A stretch of 48,178 nucleotides of DNA from Clostridiales bacterium UBA1740 (GCA_002315715.1 DCHY01000029.1:1-48178); one strand, 5' to 3'; shown: positions 24,977-34,192, numbered from the stretch's first letter. Notes: a model not told the origin generated them from the letters alone. A program made the numbers and translations.

Positions 24977-25009
24977 GAAAAGGGCAGACAAACCGTCTGC
25001 CTTTTTCTT
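24977..25009 (+). terminator. Intrinsic terminator after hprK
   Basis: GGCAGAC (24983-24989) pairs with GTCTGCC (24995-25001), extended by A-U pairs on each side, and is followed by TTTTTC. Confidence 0.85.
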
Positions 25010-25060
25010 TTTGTTCTATCGTTTTTTCTTTCTTCATAAAATGAAGCAAAGGAGAGCTAT

Positions 25061-26572
25061 ATGAATACTTACGAAAAGAACCGAACCGAGACAGTCAACG
25101 CGGCGGAATGCGCTGCGGACTACGTTTTAGCGGACTATGAAGGGGATATCAAAAAGATTTTGTCGGCAAGCGCCAAGGCGGTGCCGTCGGGACACTTTAC
25201 CGACGGTAACCGAGAACGTTTCGGCGGCATCGTCACTTTTGACGTGCTGTACGTCGATGCGGACGGCAAACTGACGTCTTTGCATACGACCAAGGATTAC
25301 GAAATCGGCGTTTACGCCGACGAAGAAAAAACGAAGGATGCAAAGGCGCTTGTGACGGTAAGTGCCGTCAACGCCCGCCCATCCGGCCCCCGCAAACTGA
25401 ATTTGCGCGCCAATCTGTGTTTGACGGCAGACATTCTCGAAGAAGACGTTTTGCCGTTTTCCCCGGACGGCGAGTATGAAGCTTTGACGGCGAGCGTGCC
25501 CGTGAGGGAAGTCAAAACGCTCGAAACCGCAGAGCGTGAATACGCCGAGAAAAGCGATCCTCTGCCGAATCTGTCCGGCGGTGAAGTGCTCATAGCAGGC
25601 GGTGACGTATTTGCCGAGCGCGCCGAGAAAACGGCGGACGGTGTCAGAGTGTCGGGGAAAATCTATCTTTTTGCTTTGCTCCGTGCCGAGGACGGAACCC
25701 TTTTTGACGTCAAAAAAACCGTTCCCTTTGATGAACTGTTGCGCCAAAAAGAAATTCCCGACGACGCCGACGTTTTCGCCGACGGGATCGTGACCTCCGT
25801 CAGCGCCACGCCCATGACGGAAGAGGAAGAAAACTATTTGAGTTTTTCCTGCCTATGCGAATATAGAACTTCAATCGAGAAAAACGCGGAAATTCCCGTG
25901 ACGCTCGACCTTTATCACGGTGAGTATGAAACCGCCCTGACGTTTTCGGAATTCCGCGGCGAGAAACTGCTTTTTGCCGAAAACGGCAGCGTGAGTGCTT
26001 CCGGGCAGGCGAAGATTCCCGAAGAATGCTTCGGCACATCCGAGATCCTCTATTCATCCGCCACGGCAAAAATCAAAGAAACCGAGTGGCGCGAAAACGG
26101 TTTTGCCGTCAAGGGCGACGTGACGGTCAACTACGTCGGCACCCAAACCGACAAAGAGGGCAAACCCACCTATTGCCACGGCAAAGTGAATGTGCCGTTT
26201 GAAAAAACTTACGGAAAAATCCAAAACGGTGAAAACAAAAAGGTCGACGCTGTGTGCTACGCGTATCGGAGCGAAGTAAAAATCGACGGGGAAAAGATTG
26301 CGGCAAACGCCCTCGTTGCCTTGTCCGTCCGCGTGACGGAACCTACCGCCTGCCAAGTCGTGACTTCCGCGGAAATGGAAAAAGATACGCCCGTCCTACA
26401 CGACAAAAATCGACTGACGGTCTATTTCCCCGAAAAAGGAGAGACGGTTTACTCGATCGCCAAAGTCTTTCACGTGCCCGCCGATGCCATCGCCAAGAAC
26501 AACGCGCTTGTTCAAGCGGCATCCACGGCAGACGAAACGCCCTTGCCAAAACGGTTGTTGATCAAAGAATAA
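25061..26572 (+). CDS. sipL: SipL-like spore coat morphogenesis protein (SPOCS/DUF3794 plus LysM)
   Basis: 503 residues. Two or more SPOCS (DUF3794) modules fill the first 430 residues; recognisable pieces are FGGIVTFDVLYVDADGKL, RKLNLRANLCLTADILEED and CLCEYRTSIEKNAEIPV. A single LysM domain ends the protein (LTVYFPEKGETVYSIAKVF, then VPADAIAKNN). This is the layout of C. difficile SipL, which binds SpoIVA through its LysM domain and anchors the coat to the outer forespore membrane. No signal peptide, fitting a mother-cell cytoplasmic protein. AAAGGAG lies 6 nt before the ATG. I found no convincing sigma-E promoter in the 50-nt gap after hprK. Confidence 0.85.
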   Translation: MNTYEKNRTETVNAAECAADYVLADYEGDIKKILSASAKAVPSGHFTDGNRERFGGIVTFDVLYVDADGKLTSLHTTKDYEIGVYADEEKTKDAKALVTVSAVNARPSGPRKLNLRANLCLTADILEEDVLPFSPDGEYEALTASVPVREVKTLETAEREYAEKSDPLPNLSGGEVLIAGGDVFAERAEKTADGVRVSGKIYLFALLRAEDGTLFDVKKTVPFDELLRQKEIPDDADVFADGIVTSVSATPMTEEEENYLSFSCLCEYRTSIEKNAEIPVTLDLYHGEYETALTFSEFRGEKLLFAENGSVSASGQAKIPEECFGTSEILYSSATAKIKETEWRENGFAVKGDVTVNYVGTQTDKEGKPTYCHGKVNVPFEKTYGKIQNGENKKVDAVCYAYRSEVKIDGEKIAANALVALSVRVTEPTACQVVTSAEMEKDTPVLHDKNRLTVYFPEKGETVYSIAKVFHVPADAIAKNNALVQAASTADETPLPKRLLIKE

Positions 26573-26613
26573 AAAAGACCGCAACGCTTTTGCGTTGCGG
26601 CTTTCCTTTTTCA
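26573..26613. terminator. Bidirectional terminator between sipL and polA
   Basis: CCGCAACGC (26579-26587) pairs perfectly with GCGTTGCGG (26592-26600) around TTTT. An A6 tract on the left and CTTTCCTTTTTC on the right give tails for both strands. Bases 26614-26667 are AT-rich without other features. Confidence 0.85.
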
Positions 26614-26667
26614 AAAATGTAAACAATTGTTATAAATTTAAGATAATTTGCCTATTAAACGGAAAAA

Positions 26668-29244
26668 TCAAGCCTGCTCCAACCAGTTTTTGCCCGACGT
26701 GGCATCCACCGTCAAAGGAATGGAAAGTTTGACTGCATTTTCCATTTCTTCTTTTACGAGAGCCATCGCCCGTTTTGCGTCATCGGTTTTGACTTCGACG
26801 AGAAGTTCGTCGTGCACCTGCATGACGATTCGTGCCGAAGGCAAGTCGCGCTTCAGACGGTTATAAACGGCAATCATGGCTTTTTTCATGACGTCGGCGG
26901 CAGCCCCTTGAATCGGCGCGTTCATGGCGACGCGCTTTCCGAATGCGCGCAGTGCCGCGTTCTGCCCTTTCAGTTCGGGAATATAACGGCGCCGACCGAG
27001 CGGAGTTTTGGTATAACCCGTTTCCTTTGCCTCTTCCACAACCTTTTCAAGATACGCATCGACGAAGGGATAATTGTGAAGGTAGTTTTTGATATAGTGC
27101 GAAGCGTCGGTCACCGACGTGCCGATATCTTTGGCAAGGGAAAAACCGCTGATGCCGTAGACGATGCCGAAATTGACGGCTTTCGCGCGTTTGCGCATAT
27201 CCTCCGTGACTTCCTCTTCCGGCACGCCGAAGACGGCGGCAGCCGTGCTTCTGTGTATATCGCGCTCCTCAAGGAAGGCTTCTTTCATGTTGTAATCGTC
27301 GGAAATATGAGCGAGAAGACGCAACTCAATCTGCGAATAATCGGCATCCACGAGGGTGTATCCCTCTTCCGCAACGAAATAGCGGCGCATTTCGCGTCCC
27401 ATTTTGGTACGAATCGGGATGTTTTGAAGATTGGGATCCGCACTCGAAAGGCGCCCCGTTGCCGTCTGCGCCTGCTTAAAGTCGGTGTGCACGCGGTGTT
27501 TGCCGTCGGCAACCTCCACGAGGGCTTTGGCGTATGTGGTTTCGAGTTTCTTCACCTGTCGATATTCGAGAATATCCTCGACGATAGGGGCGGCGTAGCG
27601 CAATTCCTCTAACGTTTCGGCATCGGTGGAATACCCCGTTTTGCCTTTCTTTTTCGAGGCGGATAATCCCATTTTTTCAAAGAGGACTTCGCCGAGTTGC
27701 TTCGGGGAATTGATGTTGAATTCTTCTCCTGCCTGCATATAAATACGGGAGGTCAAATCGTTTGCCAAATCGGAGAGCGCATCGCCGAACTCTCTCATGC
27801 CTGCCACGTCGATTTTAAGTCCTACGTGTTCCATATGCACGAGAATCGGCAATAGCGGCAATTCGAGTTCGTCCAAAACGGCAAGTTCGCCGTCGCTTTG
27901 AATACGTTCACGCAGGACGTTTTCGAGGACAAACATCGAAAGGGGAAGCGCGGTTTCTCCCTCTAAATAGGTGTCGCAAAGTGCCGAAAGAGTAGGAGCT
28001 TTTCTGCCGGGGTCCAAGACGTAGGCGTAAAGCGCCAAATCCAAAATGCGGACGGAGTCAATATCCACGCCCCGTTCCAAACAGGCGTGGAGCATCTTTT
28101 TGCCGTCGTGCACGATGAATTCTTTTTCGGGGGTGAAAAGCGAGAAGAAAAGCGCGGAATCCGAGGCAAACCGACGGGTTTCCACCCCGTCGCAAACGAG
28201 GTATTCACCCTCTGAAGAAAAAACGGAAAAACGTCGGCACGACGCTTTTTTGTTAACGAAATCTTCATCGGCTTCGGCAAACGATTCGCACGTTGATTCG
28301 TCGGTTGTTTGAGATTTTTTGGAGCTTGCTTCGGTGTCTGATTTCGGTACGGGCGCGGCAACACTTGCTTCCGCTTTGGGAGCGGAAAGACCGAATTTGC
28401 TAATAAAACTTTGCAATTCAAGGGATTTTAACTTGAAATACAACCCTTCTTTATCCATTCCGTCATAGCGAAGGTCGGAGAGTTCTTTGCCGAGCGGCAT
28501 ATGGGTGACGATGGTGGCAAGTTCCTTCGACAGATACGCGGAATCGCGCCCTGCGAGCAACTTTTCGCGCACGCCTTTTTTAATGGATTCGTCGTTGATA
28601 TTTTCATAAACGCCGTCAAGTGAACCGAAGGCGGCAATCAAACTGCCGGCGGTTTTTTCTCCGATTCCGGGGACGCCCGGGATGTTATCGGATGAGTCAC
28701 CCATCAAGGCTTTCATATCCACAAACGCCGTGGGTTCCACCCCGTATTTGGCAAAGAATTCGTCACGATGCATCTCGAGGGTGTCGGCGTTGGTGGCAAG
28801 CAAAACCGTGACTTTGTCGTCGATGAGCTGTAAAAGGTCGCGGTCGCCCGAAAGCACGTAACTGACGGTATCGACGGTGTCGTGTGCCATTTTGGCTATC
28901 GTTCCCTGAATATCGTCCGCCTCGTAGCCGGGACGTTCGAGAACGTGCAGCCCCATCAGTTTTAAGACTTCTTTGGCGTCGTCAAACTGTGCTAACAAAT
29001 CTTCCGGCGTCGGGTGACGACCGGCTTTATAAGCATCGTACATCTTGTGGCGGAAGGTCGGCTGATGCACGTCGAATGCCACGGCTGCATAGTCGGGTTT
29101 GATTTTTTCGAGTTGCCTTCCGATAATACTGAGCATACCGAAAATCGCGTTCGTAGGTTTTCCGTCCTTCGTGGACAAAGGACGGACACCGTAGAACGCG
29201 CGATTGATGATACTGTTACCGTCAATGACTAAGATTTTCTTCAT
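26668..29244 (-). CDS. polA: DNA polymerase I
   Basis: 858 residues. An N-terminal 5'-3' exonuclease domain (ILVIDGNSIINRAFYG to about 290) removes primers and flaps. The middle domain (about 330-480) lacks the DxE and other carboxylates of the 3'-5' proofreading exonuclease, as in several Gram-positive Pol I enzymes. A Ser/Thr/Glu-rich linker near 300-330 joins them. The polymerase domain has motif A DYSQIELR (about 635-642), motif B KAVNFGIVYG (about 688-697) and motif C QVHDELL (about 809-815). It starts within ATGA overlapping the upstream membrane-protein gene by 4 nt, so it is translated from a shared transcript. Confidence 0.96.
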   Translation of the reverse strand: MKKILVIDGNSIINRAFYGVRPLSTKDGKPTNAIFGMLSIIGRQLEKIKPDYAAVAFDVHQPTFRHKMYDAYKAGRHPTPEDLLAQFDDAKEVLKLMGLHVLERPGYEADDIQGTIAKMAHDTVDTVSYVLSGDRDLLQLIDDKVTVLLATNADTLEMHRDEFFAKYGVEPTAFVDMKALMGDSSDNIPGVPGIGEKTAGSLIAAFGSLDGVYENINDESIKKGVREKLLAGRDSAYLSKELATIVTHMPLGKELSDLRYDGMDKEGLYFKLKSLELQSFISKFGLSAPKAEASVAAPVPKSDTEASSKKSQTTDESTCESFAEADEDFVNKKASCRRFSVFSSEGEYLVCDGVETRRFASDSALFFSLFTPEKEFIVHDGKKMLHACLERGVDIDSVRILDLALYAYVLDPGRKAPTLSALCDTYLEGETALPLSMFVLENVLRERIQSDGELAVLDELELPLLPILVHMEHVGLKIDVAGMREFGDALSDLANDLTSRIYMQAGEEFNINSPKQLGEVLFEKMGLSASKKKGKTGYSTDAETLEELRYAAPIVEDILEYRQVKKLETTYAKALVEVADGKHRVHTDFKQAQTATGRLSSADPNLQNIPIRTKMGREMRRYFVAEEGYTLVDADYSQIELRLLAHISDDYNMKEAFLEERDIHRSTAAAVFGVPEEEVTEDMRKRAKAVNFGIVYGISGFSLAKDIGTSVTDASHYIKNYLHNYPFVDAYLEKVVEEAKETGYTKTPLGRRRYIPELKGQNAALRAFGKRVAMNAPIQGAAADVMKKAMIAVYNRLKRDLPSARIVMQVHDELLVEVKTDDAKRAMALVKEEMENAVKLSIPLTVDATSGKNWLEQA

Positions 29245-30092
29245 GCATTTTCCTCCGCGGAGGAACCTTCGCCGTCGAATGCGCCAAGGGGTTCGGCGGT
29301 TTCCGCCTTAACCCGTACGAGCGTAAAGAAAGCATAGACGGCAAGGGCGAAGAAGAGATACGGCGTTGCCGCGCATTCCGAAAGAACCGTCAAACGAATG
29401 GCGGAAAACAGAAGGGCGGGAATCGATACGTAGAGAGAAAGAAATACGATGGCGTACGAGCAAGCCGGGAAAAAGCGGTATTGCATTCTGCCGATATCTA
29501 CCCGCGCCAAGCAGAGAAGATATACCGAAGCCCCGAGAAAAGCAAACTCCTCGATGATCTTTTCGTCGGCGTTGAGGGGGAATCTTTGTTCGAGATACAG
29601 ATAAACGGGATACAGGCAAAGTGCAATGGAACCGATCAAAACCGCCGGTGCCAAGAGCCACTGTCCGAACGAAAAATGGGAAACGGCAAAAAGAATAAGG
29701 AAGATAAACATCAAAACCGCAACGGCGATACGAAGCGCGGCGGTAAGCGGTTTGGCGGATGCCGTTGCGTCCAAAAGGAGGGATAAAGGAAAGACGAAAG
29801 CCCCGATGCCGAGAATCACCGAGAAGATCGGCGTCTTGCCGTCCGGGACGAAAAACGCCAAAGAATGCGGCACGCTTTTATCTCGTTTCTTGAAGAAAAC
29901 GGGGATAAACAGCACCAAGATGGAGAGGGTGATCAACAGCACCGACCAGTCGTGGGCCGTGTTAAGAAAATAGCCAAAGCGCGAATAATCGCGCAAAACG
30001 GCGACGATTCGCAGTATCAAAGCGGCAATAAACAGTCCGCCCGACAGGCAAAAATAACAGTTTTTCTTCAAAAAATCTTGAAACGTCTTCAT
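29241..30092 (-). CDS. Polytopic membrane protein of unknown function
   Basis: 283 residues with about eight predicted membrane segments, e.g. LFIAALILRIVAVL, SVLLITLSILVLFIPVFF and LLAPAVLIGSIALCLYPVYL. The C-terminal tail is acidic (FDGEGSSAEENA). I do not recognise the family. AAGGAAG precedes the ATG. It overlaps polA by 4 nt, making it the first gene of a two-gene operon. The promoter is uncertain; AT-rich sequence with a palindrome ATACGCGTAT at 30115-30124 lies upstream. Confidence 0.8.
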   Translation of the reverse strand: MKTFQDFLKKNCYFCLSGGLFIAALILRIVAVLRDYSRFGYFLNTAHDWSVLLITLSILVLFIPVFFKKRDKSVPHSLAFFVPDGKTPIFSVILGIGAFVFPLSLLLDATASAKPLTAALRIAVAVLMFIFLILFAVSHFSFGQWLLAPAVLIGSIALCLYPVYLYLEQRFPLNADEKIIEEFAFLGASVYLLCLARVDIGRMQYRFFPACSYAIVFLSLYVSIPALLFSAIRLTVLSECAATPYLFFALAVYAFFTLVRVKAETAEPLGAFDGEGSSAEENA

Positions 30093-30345
30093 CGGTTTTC
30101 TTCCTTAATATAATATACGCGTATCGGCGGTCGTGAAAAACGCGACGGAACCCGACACGTCGAATTTTGGGTTTCTTTGAGCAAAAAACGGAAAATCCAA
30201 GGTATTACCTATATGATAACAAAAAAAAGAGACAATTTCACCCGCTTTACGAAAAAAAATAATCTTTGTGCAACTTCACCAAAAACGAAGCATAAATTTC
30301 GTGAATATTTTTTCTAAAAGCCGTTTATTTTTTTGCGGAAAGACC

Positions 30346-30374
30346 TTGATTTTTAACTTTTTTTCTTATATAAT
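30346..30374 (+). promoter_or_regulatory. Sigma-A promoter of the S10-spc-alpha superoperon
   Basis: TTGATT (30346-30351), 17-bp spacer, TATAAT (30369-30374), with A/T-rich sequence upstream that would act as an UP element. It lies 255 nt before rpsJ. Bases 30093-30345 hold no gene; they are AT-rich upstream sequence between the two divergent units. Confidence 0.88.
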
Positions 30375-30380
30375 AATAAA

Positions 30381-30628
30381 GCTTGATATGCGATGAAGCG
30401 GGAGGTTGCTGCTTTTGCAGGGAATTTCCGTGGAGTATGTCCGATATTTAACCGGGCGAACCAAGAGTTTAGCCGAAAGGCAAATCGTGTGTAGGACGGT
30501 TCAAAAGCCGCTGCGGATGGCTTTCTGAACTGCTTTTATTGGGGTGTATTTGATACGCCCGGCACGGTGTGAAACCTATCGCCCTCCTAAAAACGGTTCG
30601 AGCAGAAATTTTGAAGGAGGATACCCAA
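30381..30628 (+). promoter_or_regulatory. Structured 5' leader of rpsJ, probable r-protein autoregulatory leader
   Basis: About 248 nt of non-coding RNA lie between the promoter and the rpsJ ATG. Visible hairpins are GCC-GAAA-GGC near 30472-30480 and an arm pair at 30498-30509 and 30519-30531 (GGTTCA with TGAACT, AAGCC with GGCTT). A third is GGGTGTAT-TTG-ATACGCCC near 30542-30560. Long structured leaders ahead of S10 operons are known sites of feedback in other bacteria; the ligand here is unknown. No leader peptide is apparent. Confidence 0.6.
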
Positions 30629-30931
30629 ATGGCAAAAATCAGAGTAAGACTCAAGAGCTACGATTCCACGATCATCGACGCCGCAGCACAGAAGGTTGTT
30701 GAAGTAGCAAAGAGAAACGGAAGCAAGGTCAGCGGTCCGATTCCGCTTCCGACCGACAAAGAGATCGTTACGATCCTTCGTGCGGTTCACAAGTACAAGG
30801 ACAGCCGTGAGCAGTTTGAAATGCGCACGCACAAGAGACTGATTGACATCCTGGACCCCGCACAGAAGACGGTAGAAGCGCTTATGTCTATCGAACTTCC
30901 CGCAGGTGTTGAGATCGAAATCAAGGCTTAA
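30629..30931 (+). CDS. rpsJ: 30S ribosomal protein S10
   Basis: 100 residues; head of the 30S subunit and also the NusE partner of NusB in transcription antitermination. Begins AKIRVRLKSYDSTIIDAAA and carries the conserved EMRTHKRLIDI. The start at 30629 is set by AAGGAGG eight nt upstream; an in-frame extension of 20 codons runs into the leader and is rejected. First gene of the superoperon. Confidence 0.98.
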   Translation: MAKIRVRLKSYDSTIIDAAAQKVVEVAKRNGSKVSGPIPLPTDKEIVTILRAVHKYKDSREQFEMRTHKRLIDILDPAQKTVEALMSIELPAGVEIEIKA

Positions 30932-31056
30932 TGTGAGCCGAAAGGCAAAACCTCGGGAAACTTCAATTCCCACACCACGGCCTCGTGGTCAAGTTGGCGC
31001 GTCCGCTTAAGCGAAAATTCAACCGTGTCAACCAATAACCGAATGGAGGAAACAAC
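30932..31056 (+). promoter_or_regulatory. Unusual structured gap between rpsJ and rplC
   Basis: 125 nt without a gene, where these two genes are normally close together. It contains AGCCGAAAGGCAAA (30936-30949), identical to 14 nt of the rpsJ leader (30471-30484). It also has a hairpin ACCACG-GCCT-CGTGGT (30974-30989) and the palindrome CGCTTAAGCG (31004-31013). No promoter is seen. It may be a second regulatory or processing site. Confidence 0.5.
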
Positions 31057-31689
31057 ATGAAAAAAGGTATTATCGGCAAGAAGCTGGGTATGACCCAGAT
31101 TTTTGACGAAAAAGGCAACGTGATACCCGTGACTCTGATTGAAGCAGGTCCTTGCGTGGTAGCACAAAAGAAAACCGTGGCAACTGACGGTTACGATGCA
31201 ATTCAGCTTGCATTTGAAGATGCAAAAGAAAAGCACCTTAACAAAGCAGAACTCGGTCATTTCAAGAAGAGCGGCATCGCTCCCAAAAAACATCTCAAAG
31301 AGTTCCGTCTTGATGACATCAGCGCGTTCGAGACCGGTTCGGTAGTAACCGTCGATACCTTCGCCGCAGGCGAGAAGGTCGACATCACCGGTATTACCAA
31401 AGGTCGCGGCTTCAGCGGTTGTATCAAGAGATGGGGACATCACCACTTGAGAATGACTCACGGTACCGGTCCCATTCACCGTCAGTGCGGCTCTATGGGC
31501 GCAAACTCCACGCCTTCTCGCGTTTACAAGAACAAGAAGATGGCTGGTCAGTACGGTAACGAGCAGGTAACCATCCTGAATCTCGTCGCTGTCAAAATTG
31601 ATTCCGAAAAAAATCTGATCGCGGTCAAAGGCGCTGTTCCCGGTTCTAAGGGCGGCATCGTCTTCGTTCGTGATTCTGTGAAAGCATAA
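31057..31689 (+). CDS. rplC: 50S ribosomal protein L3
   Basis: 210 residues. Globular domain starting GKKLGMTQIFDEKGNVIPV, with the extended loop that reaches the peptidyl-transferase centre around HGTGPIHRQCGSMGANSTP; it contains the glutamine region methylated in E. coli. One of the earliest proteins to bind 23S rRNA. TGGAGGA lies before the ATG. Confidence 0.98.
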   Translation: MKKGIIGKKLGMTQIFDEKGNVIPVTLIEAGPCVVAQKKTVATDGYDAIQLAFEDAKEKHLNKAELGHFKKSGIAPKKHLKEFRLDDISAFETGSVVTVDTFAAGEKVDITGITKGRGFSGCIKRWGHHHLRMTHGTGPIHRQCGSMGANSTPSRVYKNKKMAGQYGNEQVTILNLVAVKIDSEKNLIAVKGAVPGSKGGIVFVRDSVKA

Positions 31690-31707
31690 TGAGAGGAGGA
31701 ACACGAA

Positions 31708-32364
31708 ATGGCTAAGAAGAAAACAGAAGCGGTTTCCGCTCTCAATATCACGGTAACGGATATGGCCGGCAAAGAAGTCGGTACTCTTACTCTTTCCGAA
31801 GCTCTCTTCGGCGCAGAAGTTAAGGAATCCGTTCTCCACACGGCAGTCAGAGCATTTTTGCTCAACCAAAGACAGGGTACTCAGTCCACCCTTACCCGTA
31901 CGGAAGTATCCGGCGGCGGCAAGAAACCCTGGAAGCAGAAGGGCACCGGTCACGCAAGACAGGGCAGCACCCGTTCTCCTCAGTGGACACACGGCGGCGT
32001 AGCGCTCGGTCCTAAGCCCCGTAGCTATCGCGTTACATTAAATAAGAAGGTTAAGAGAGTCGCTCTTGCCTCCGCTCTTTCCGCGAAAGTATCCGCAACC
32101 GAACTCAAGGTTGTTGACGCTATCGTGATGAACGAGTACAAAACCAAAACGATCCTCGGCATGCTCGAAGCTGTCGGTGCCGCAAAGAAAACCCTTATCG
32201 TACTTCCCGAAGTCAACGATTTCGTTATCCGCAGCGCTGCCAACATCGAAGGCGTAAAGACGACTCAGTGGAACAGCTTGAACGTTTATGACATTCTTAA
32301 CTGCGACACCATCGTATTCGCACAGGATGCCGTCAAAAAAGTTGAGGAGGTATATGCAAGATGA
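31708..32364 (+). CDS. rplD: 50S ribosomal protein L4
   Basis: 218 residues. The long loop lining the exit tunnel is visible as SGGGKKPWKQKGTGHARQGS. In Gammaproteobacteria L4 is the feedback regulator of the S10 operon; whether it plays that role with the leader here is not known. Overlaps rplW by 4 nt (ATGA). GAGGAGG precedes the ATG. Confidence 0.98.
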   Translation: MAKKKTEAVSALNITVTDMAGKEVGTLTLSEALFGAEVKESVLHTAVRAFLLNQRQGTQSTLTRTEVSGGGKKPWKQKGTGHARQGSTRSPQWTHGGVALGPKPRSYRVTLNKKVKRVALASALSAKVSATELKVVDAIVMNEYKTKTILGMLEAVGAAKKTLIVLPEVNDFVIRSAANIEGVKTTQWNSLNVYDILNCDTIVFAQDAVKKVEEVYAR

Positions 32365-32657
32365 AATCTTATGCAGATATCATTGTAAGACCTCTGATCA
32401 CGGAAAAAAGCATGGACTCCGTTCCTGCAAAGCGTTATAGCTTTGAAGTAGCGAAAGACGCAACCAAAGCCGACATCGCCGCTGCCGTTGAGACCATGTT
32501 CAAAAAAGCCAAGGTCGCCAAGGTCAATGTTATTAATATGAAGAAGAAGCCGAAGAGATACGGCGTTCACGCCGGTTACACGGGCGAGTGGAAGAAAGCG
32601 GTCGTTACGCTTACCGAAGATTCCGCTCCCATCGCCTTCTTTGACAGCATGAACTGA
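32361..32657 (+). CDS. rplW: 50S ribosomal protein L23
   Basis: 98 residues with DIIVRPLITEKSMDS at the start and KVAKVNVINMKKKPKRYG in the core. Sits at the tunnel exit and serves as docking point for trigger factor and SRP. Translationally coupled to rplD through the ATGA overlap; GGAGG lies inside the rplD end. Confidence 0.97.
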   Translation: MKSYADIIVRPLITEKSMDSVPAKRYSFEVAKDATKADIAAAVETMFKKAKVAKVNVINMKKKPKRYGVHAGYTGEWKKAVVTLTEDSAPIAFFDSMN

Positions 32658-32674
32658 GGCAGGAGGTAAAGCAA

Positions 32675-33505
32675 ATGGCAACAATGAAATATAAGCCGAC
32701 AACCCCTTCTCGCAGAAACATGACCGCTCCCTCTTTCGAGGAAGTAACCAAGTTTTCTCCCGAGAAGAGCTTGATCGTCAAGAAGAAAAAGAATGCCGGT
32801 AGAAACAGCTACGGCAAAATCACCGTTCGTCATCAGGGCGGCGGTAACAAACAGAAGTACAGACTTATCGACTTCAAAAGACAGGCTGAAGAAACCGCAA
32901 AGGTTATCGGCGTGGAATATGACCCGAACCGTACTTCCTATATCGCACTTCTCGAGAACAACGAAGGCAAGAAGAGCTACATCTTGGCTCCTGTCGGCTT
33001 GACCGACGGCGACGTGGTTGAAACCGGCGCAAACGCCGATATCAAACCCGGTAACGTTCTTCCCCTTTCCGCTATTCCCGTAGGTACTATCATCCACAAT
33101 ATCGAGATTTATCCCGGTAAAGGTGCACAGCTCGTTCGCTCCGCCGGTGCGTTTGCACAGTTGATGGCAAAAGAGAACGGCACGGCACAGATCCGTCTTC
33201 CCTCCGGCGAAGTACGTATCATCCGTTTGGACTGCAAGGCTACGATCGGTCAGGTCGGCAACCTTGAGCACGAAACCGTTAAACTCGGTAAAGCAGGTAA
33301 AACCCGTCACCTCGGCATTCGTCCTACCGTTCGCGGTTCCGTCATGAACCCCTGCGATCACCCTCACGGTGGTGGTGAAGGTAAGGCTCCCGTAGGCCAT
33401 CCCGGCCCCGTAACGCCTTGGGGTAAACCCGCTCTCGGCTATAAGACGAGAAACAAGAAGGCAAGAACCAACAAGTTCATTGTTAAGCGCAGAAACGCTA
33501 AATAA
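32675..33505 (+). CDS. rplB: 50S ribosomal protein L2
   Basis: 276 residues, full length. Conserved C-terminal HPHGGGEGKAPVGHPGPVTP holds the histidine near the peptidyl-transferase centre. Needed for subunit association and peptide bond formation. CAGGAGG precedes the ATG at normal spacing. Confidence 0.98.
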   Translation: MATMKYKPTTPSRRNMTAPSFEEVTKFSPEKSLIVKKKKNAGRNSYGKITVRHQGGGNKQKYRLIDFKRQAEETAKVIGVEYDPNRTSYIALLENNEGKKSYILAPVGLTDGDVVETGANADIKPGNVLPLSAIPVGTIIHNIEIYPGKGAQLVRSAGAFAQLMAKENGTAQIRLPSGEVRIIRLDCKATIGQVGNLEHETVKLGKAGKTRHLGIRPTVRGSVMNPCDHPHGGGEGKAPVGHPGPVTPWGKPALGYKTRNKKARTNKFIVKRRNAK

Positions 33506-33527
33506 TTTGTGAGGAAGGAGAAACATC

Positions 33528-33809
33528 ATGAGCAGAAGCTTGAAGAAAGCGCCCTATGTTGAAAAGAAACTTTTCGACCGTATCGTCGCAATGAATGAGA
33601 AAAATGAGAAGAAGATGCTGAAGACCTGGTCTCGTTCCTCCACCATTTTCCCTGACTTTGTCGGACACACCATCGCCGTTTACGACGGTAGAAAACACGT
33701 GCCGGTATATGTCACCGAAGATATGGTCGGACACAAACTCGGCGAATTCGCACTTACCCGTACCTTTAAAGGTCACGCGGGTTCTAAAACTTCGAACAAC
33801 GGAAACTAA
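33528..33809 (+). CDS. rpsS: 30S ribosomal protein S19
   Basis: 93 residues beginning SRSLKKAPYVEKKLFD, ending with the basic FALTRTFKGHAGSK tail. Located in the 30S head, paired with S13. GAAGGAG before the ATG. Confidence 0.98.
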   Translation: MSRSLKKAPYVEKKLFDRIVAMNEKNEKKMLKTWSRSSTIFPDFVGHTIAVYDGRKHVPVYVTEDMVGHKLGEFALTRTFKGHAGSKTSNNGN

Positions 33810-33850
33810 TAAACGGAAATCGCAATATAGCGAGAGGAGGCTATTCCTAA

Positions 33851-34192
33851 ATGGAAGCAAAAGCACATCTTAAATATGTGAGAATTTCTCCGCGTAAAAT
33901 TAAGATCGTACTTGACCTTATCAGAGGCAAGAATACCGATATGGCTATGGCTATTTTGAAGAATACCAACAAGATTGCCAGCGAGCCCTTGATCAAACTT
34001 CTTAAAAGCGCGGTAGCAAATGCCGAACATAACTTTAACATGGATGCAAGTAATCTCTATGTTTCTGAATGCTTCGTATGCCCCGGCCCGACCTTGAAGA
34101 GAATTCAACCCAGAGCACAGGGAAGAGCATTTCAGATTTTGAAGAGAACCAGCCATGTAACATTGGTAGTAAAAGAGAAGGAGGCAGTCTGA
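33851..34192 (+). CDS. rplV: 50S ribosomal protein L22
   Basis: 113 residues. The long beta-hairpin that lines the exit tunnel is seen as GPTLKRIQPRAQGRAFQI. N-terminal EAKAHLKYVRISPRKIKIVL is typical. Its hairpin tip is a known site of macrolide-resistance mutations. GAGAGGAGG precedes the start. Confidence 0.98.
   Translation: MEAKAHLKYVRISPRKIKIVLDLIRGKNTDMAMAILKNTNKIASEPLIKLLKSAVANAEHNFNMDASNLYVSECFVCPGPTLKRIQPRAQGRAFQILKRTSHVTLVVKEKEAV

Noticed and set aside
25035..25042. Sigma-E-like -10 (CATAAAAT) before sipL
   Set aside because: It would start transcription on top of the ribosome-binding site, and no matching -35 is seen.
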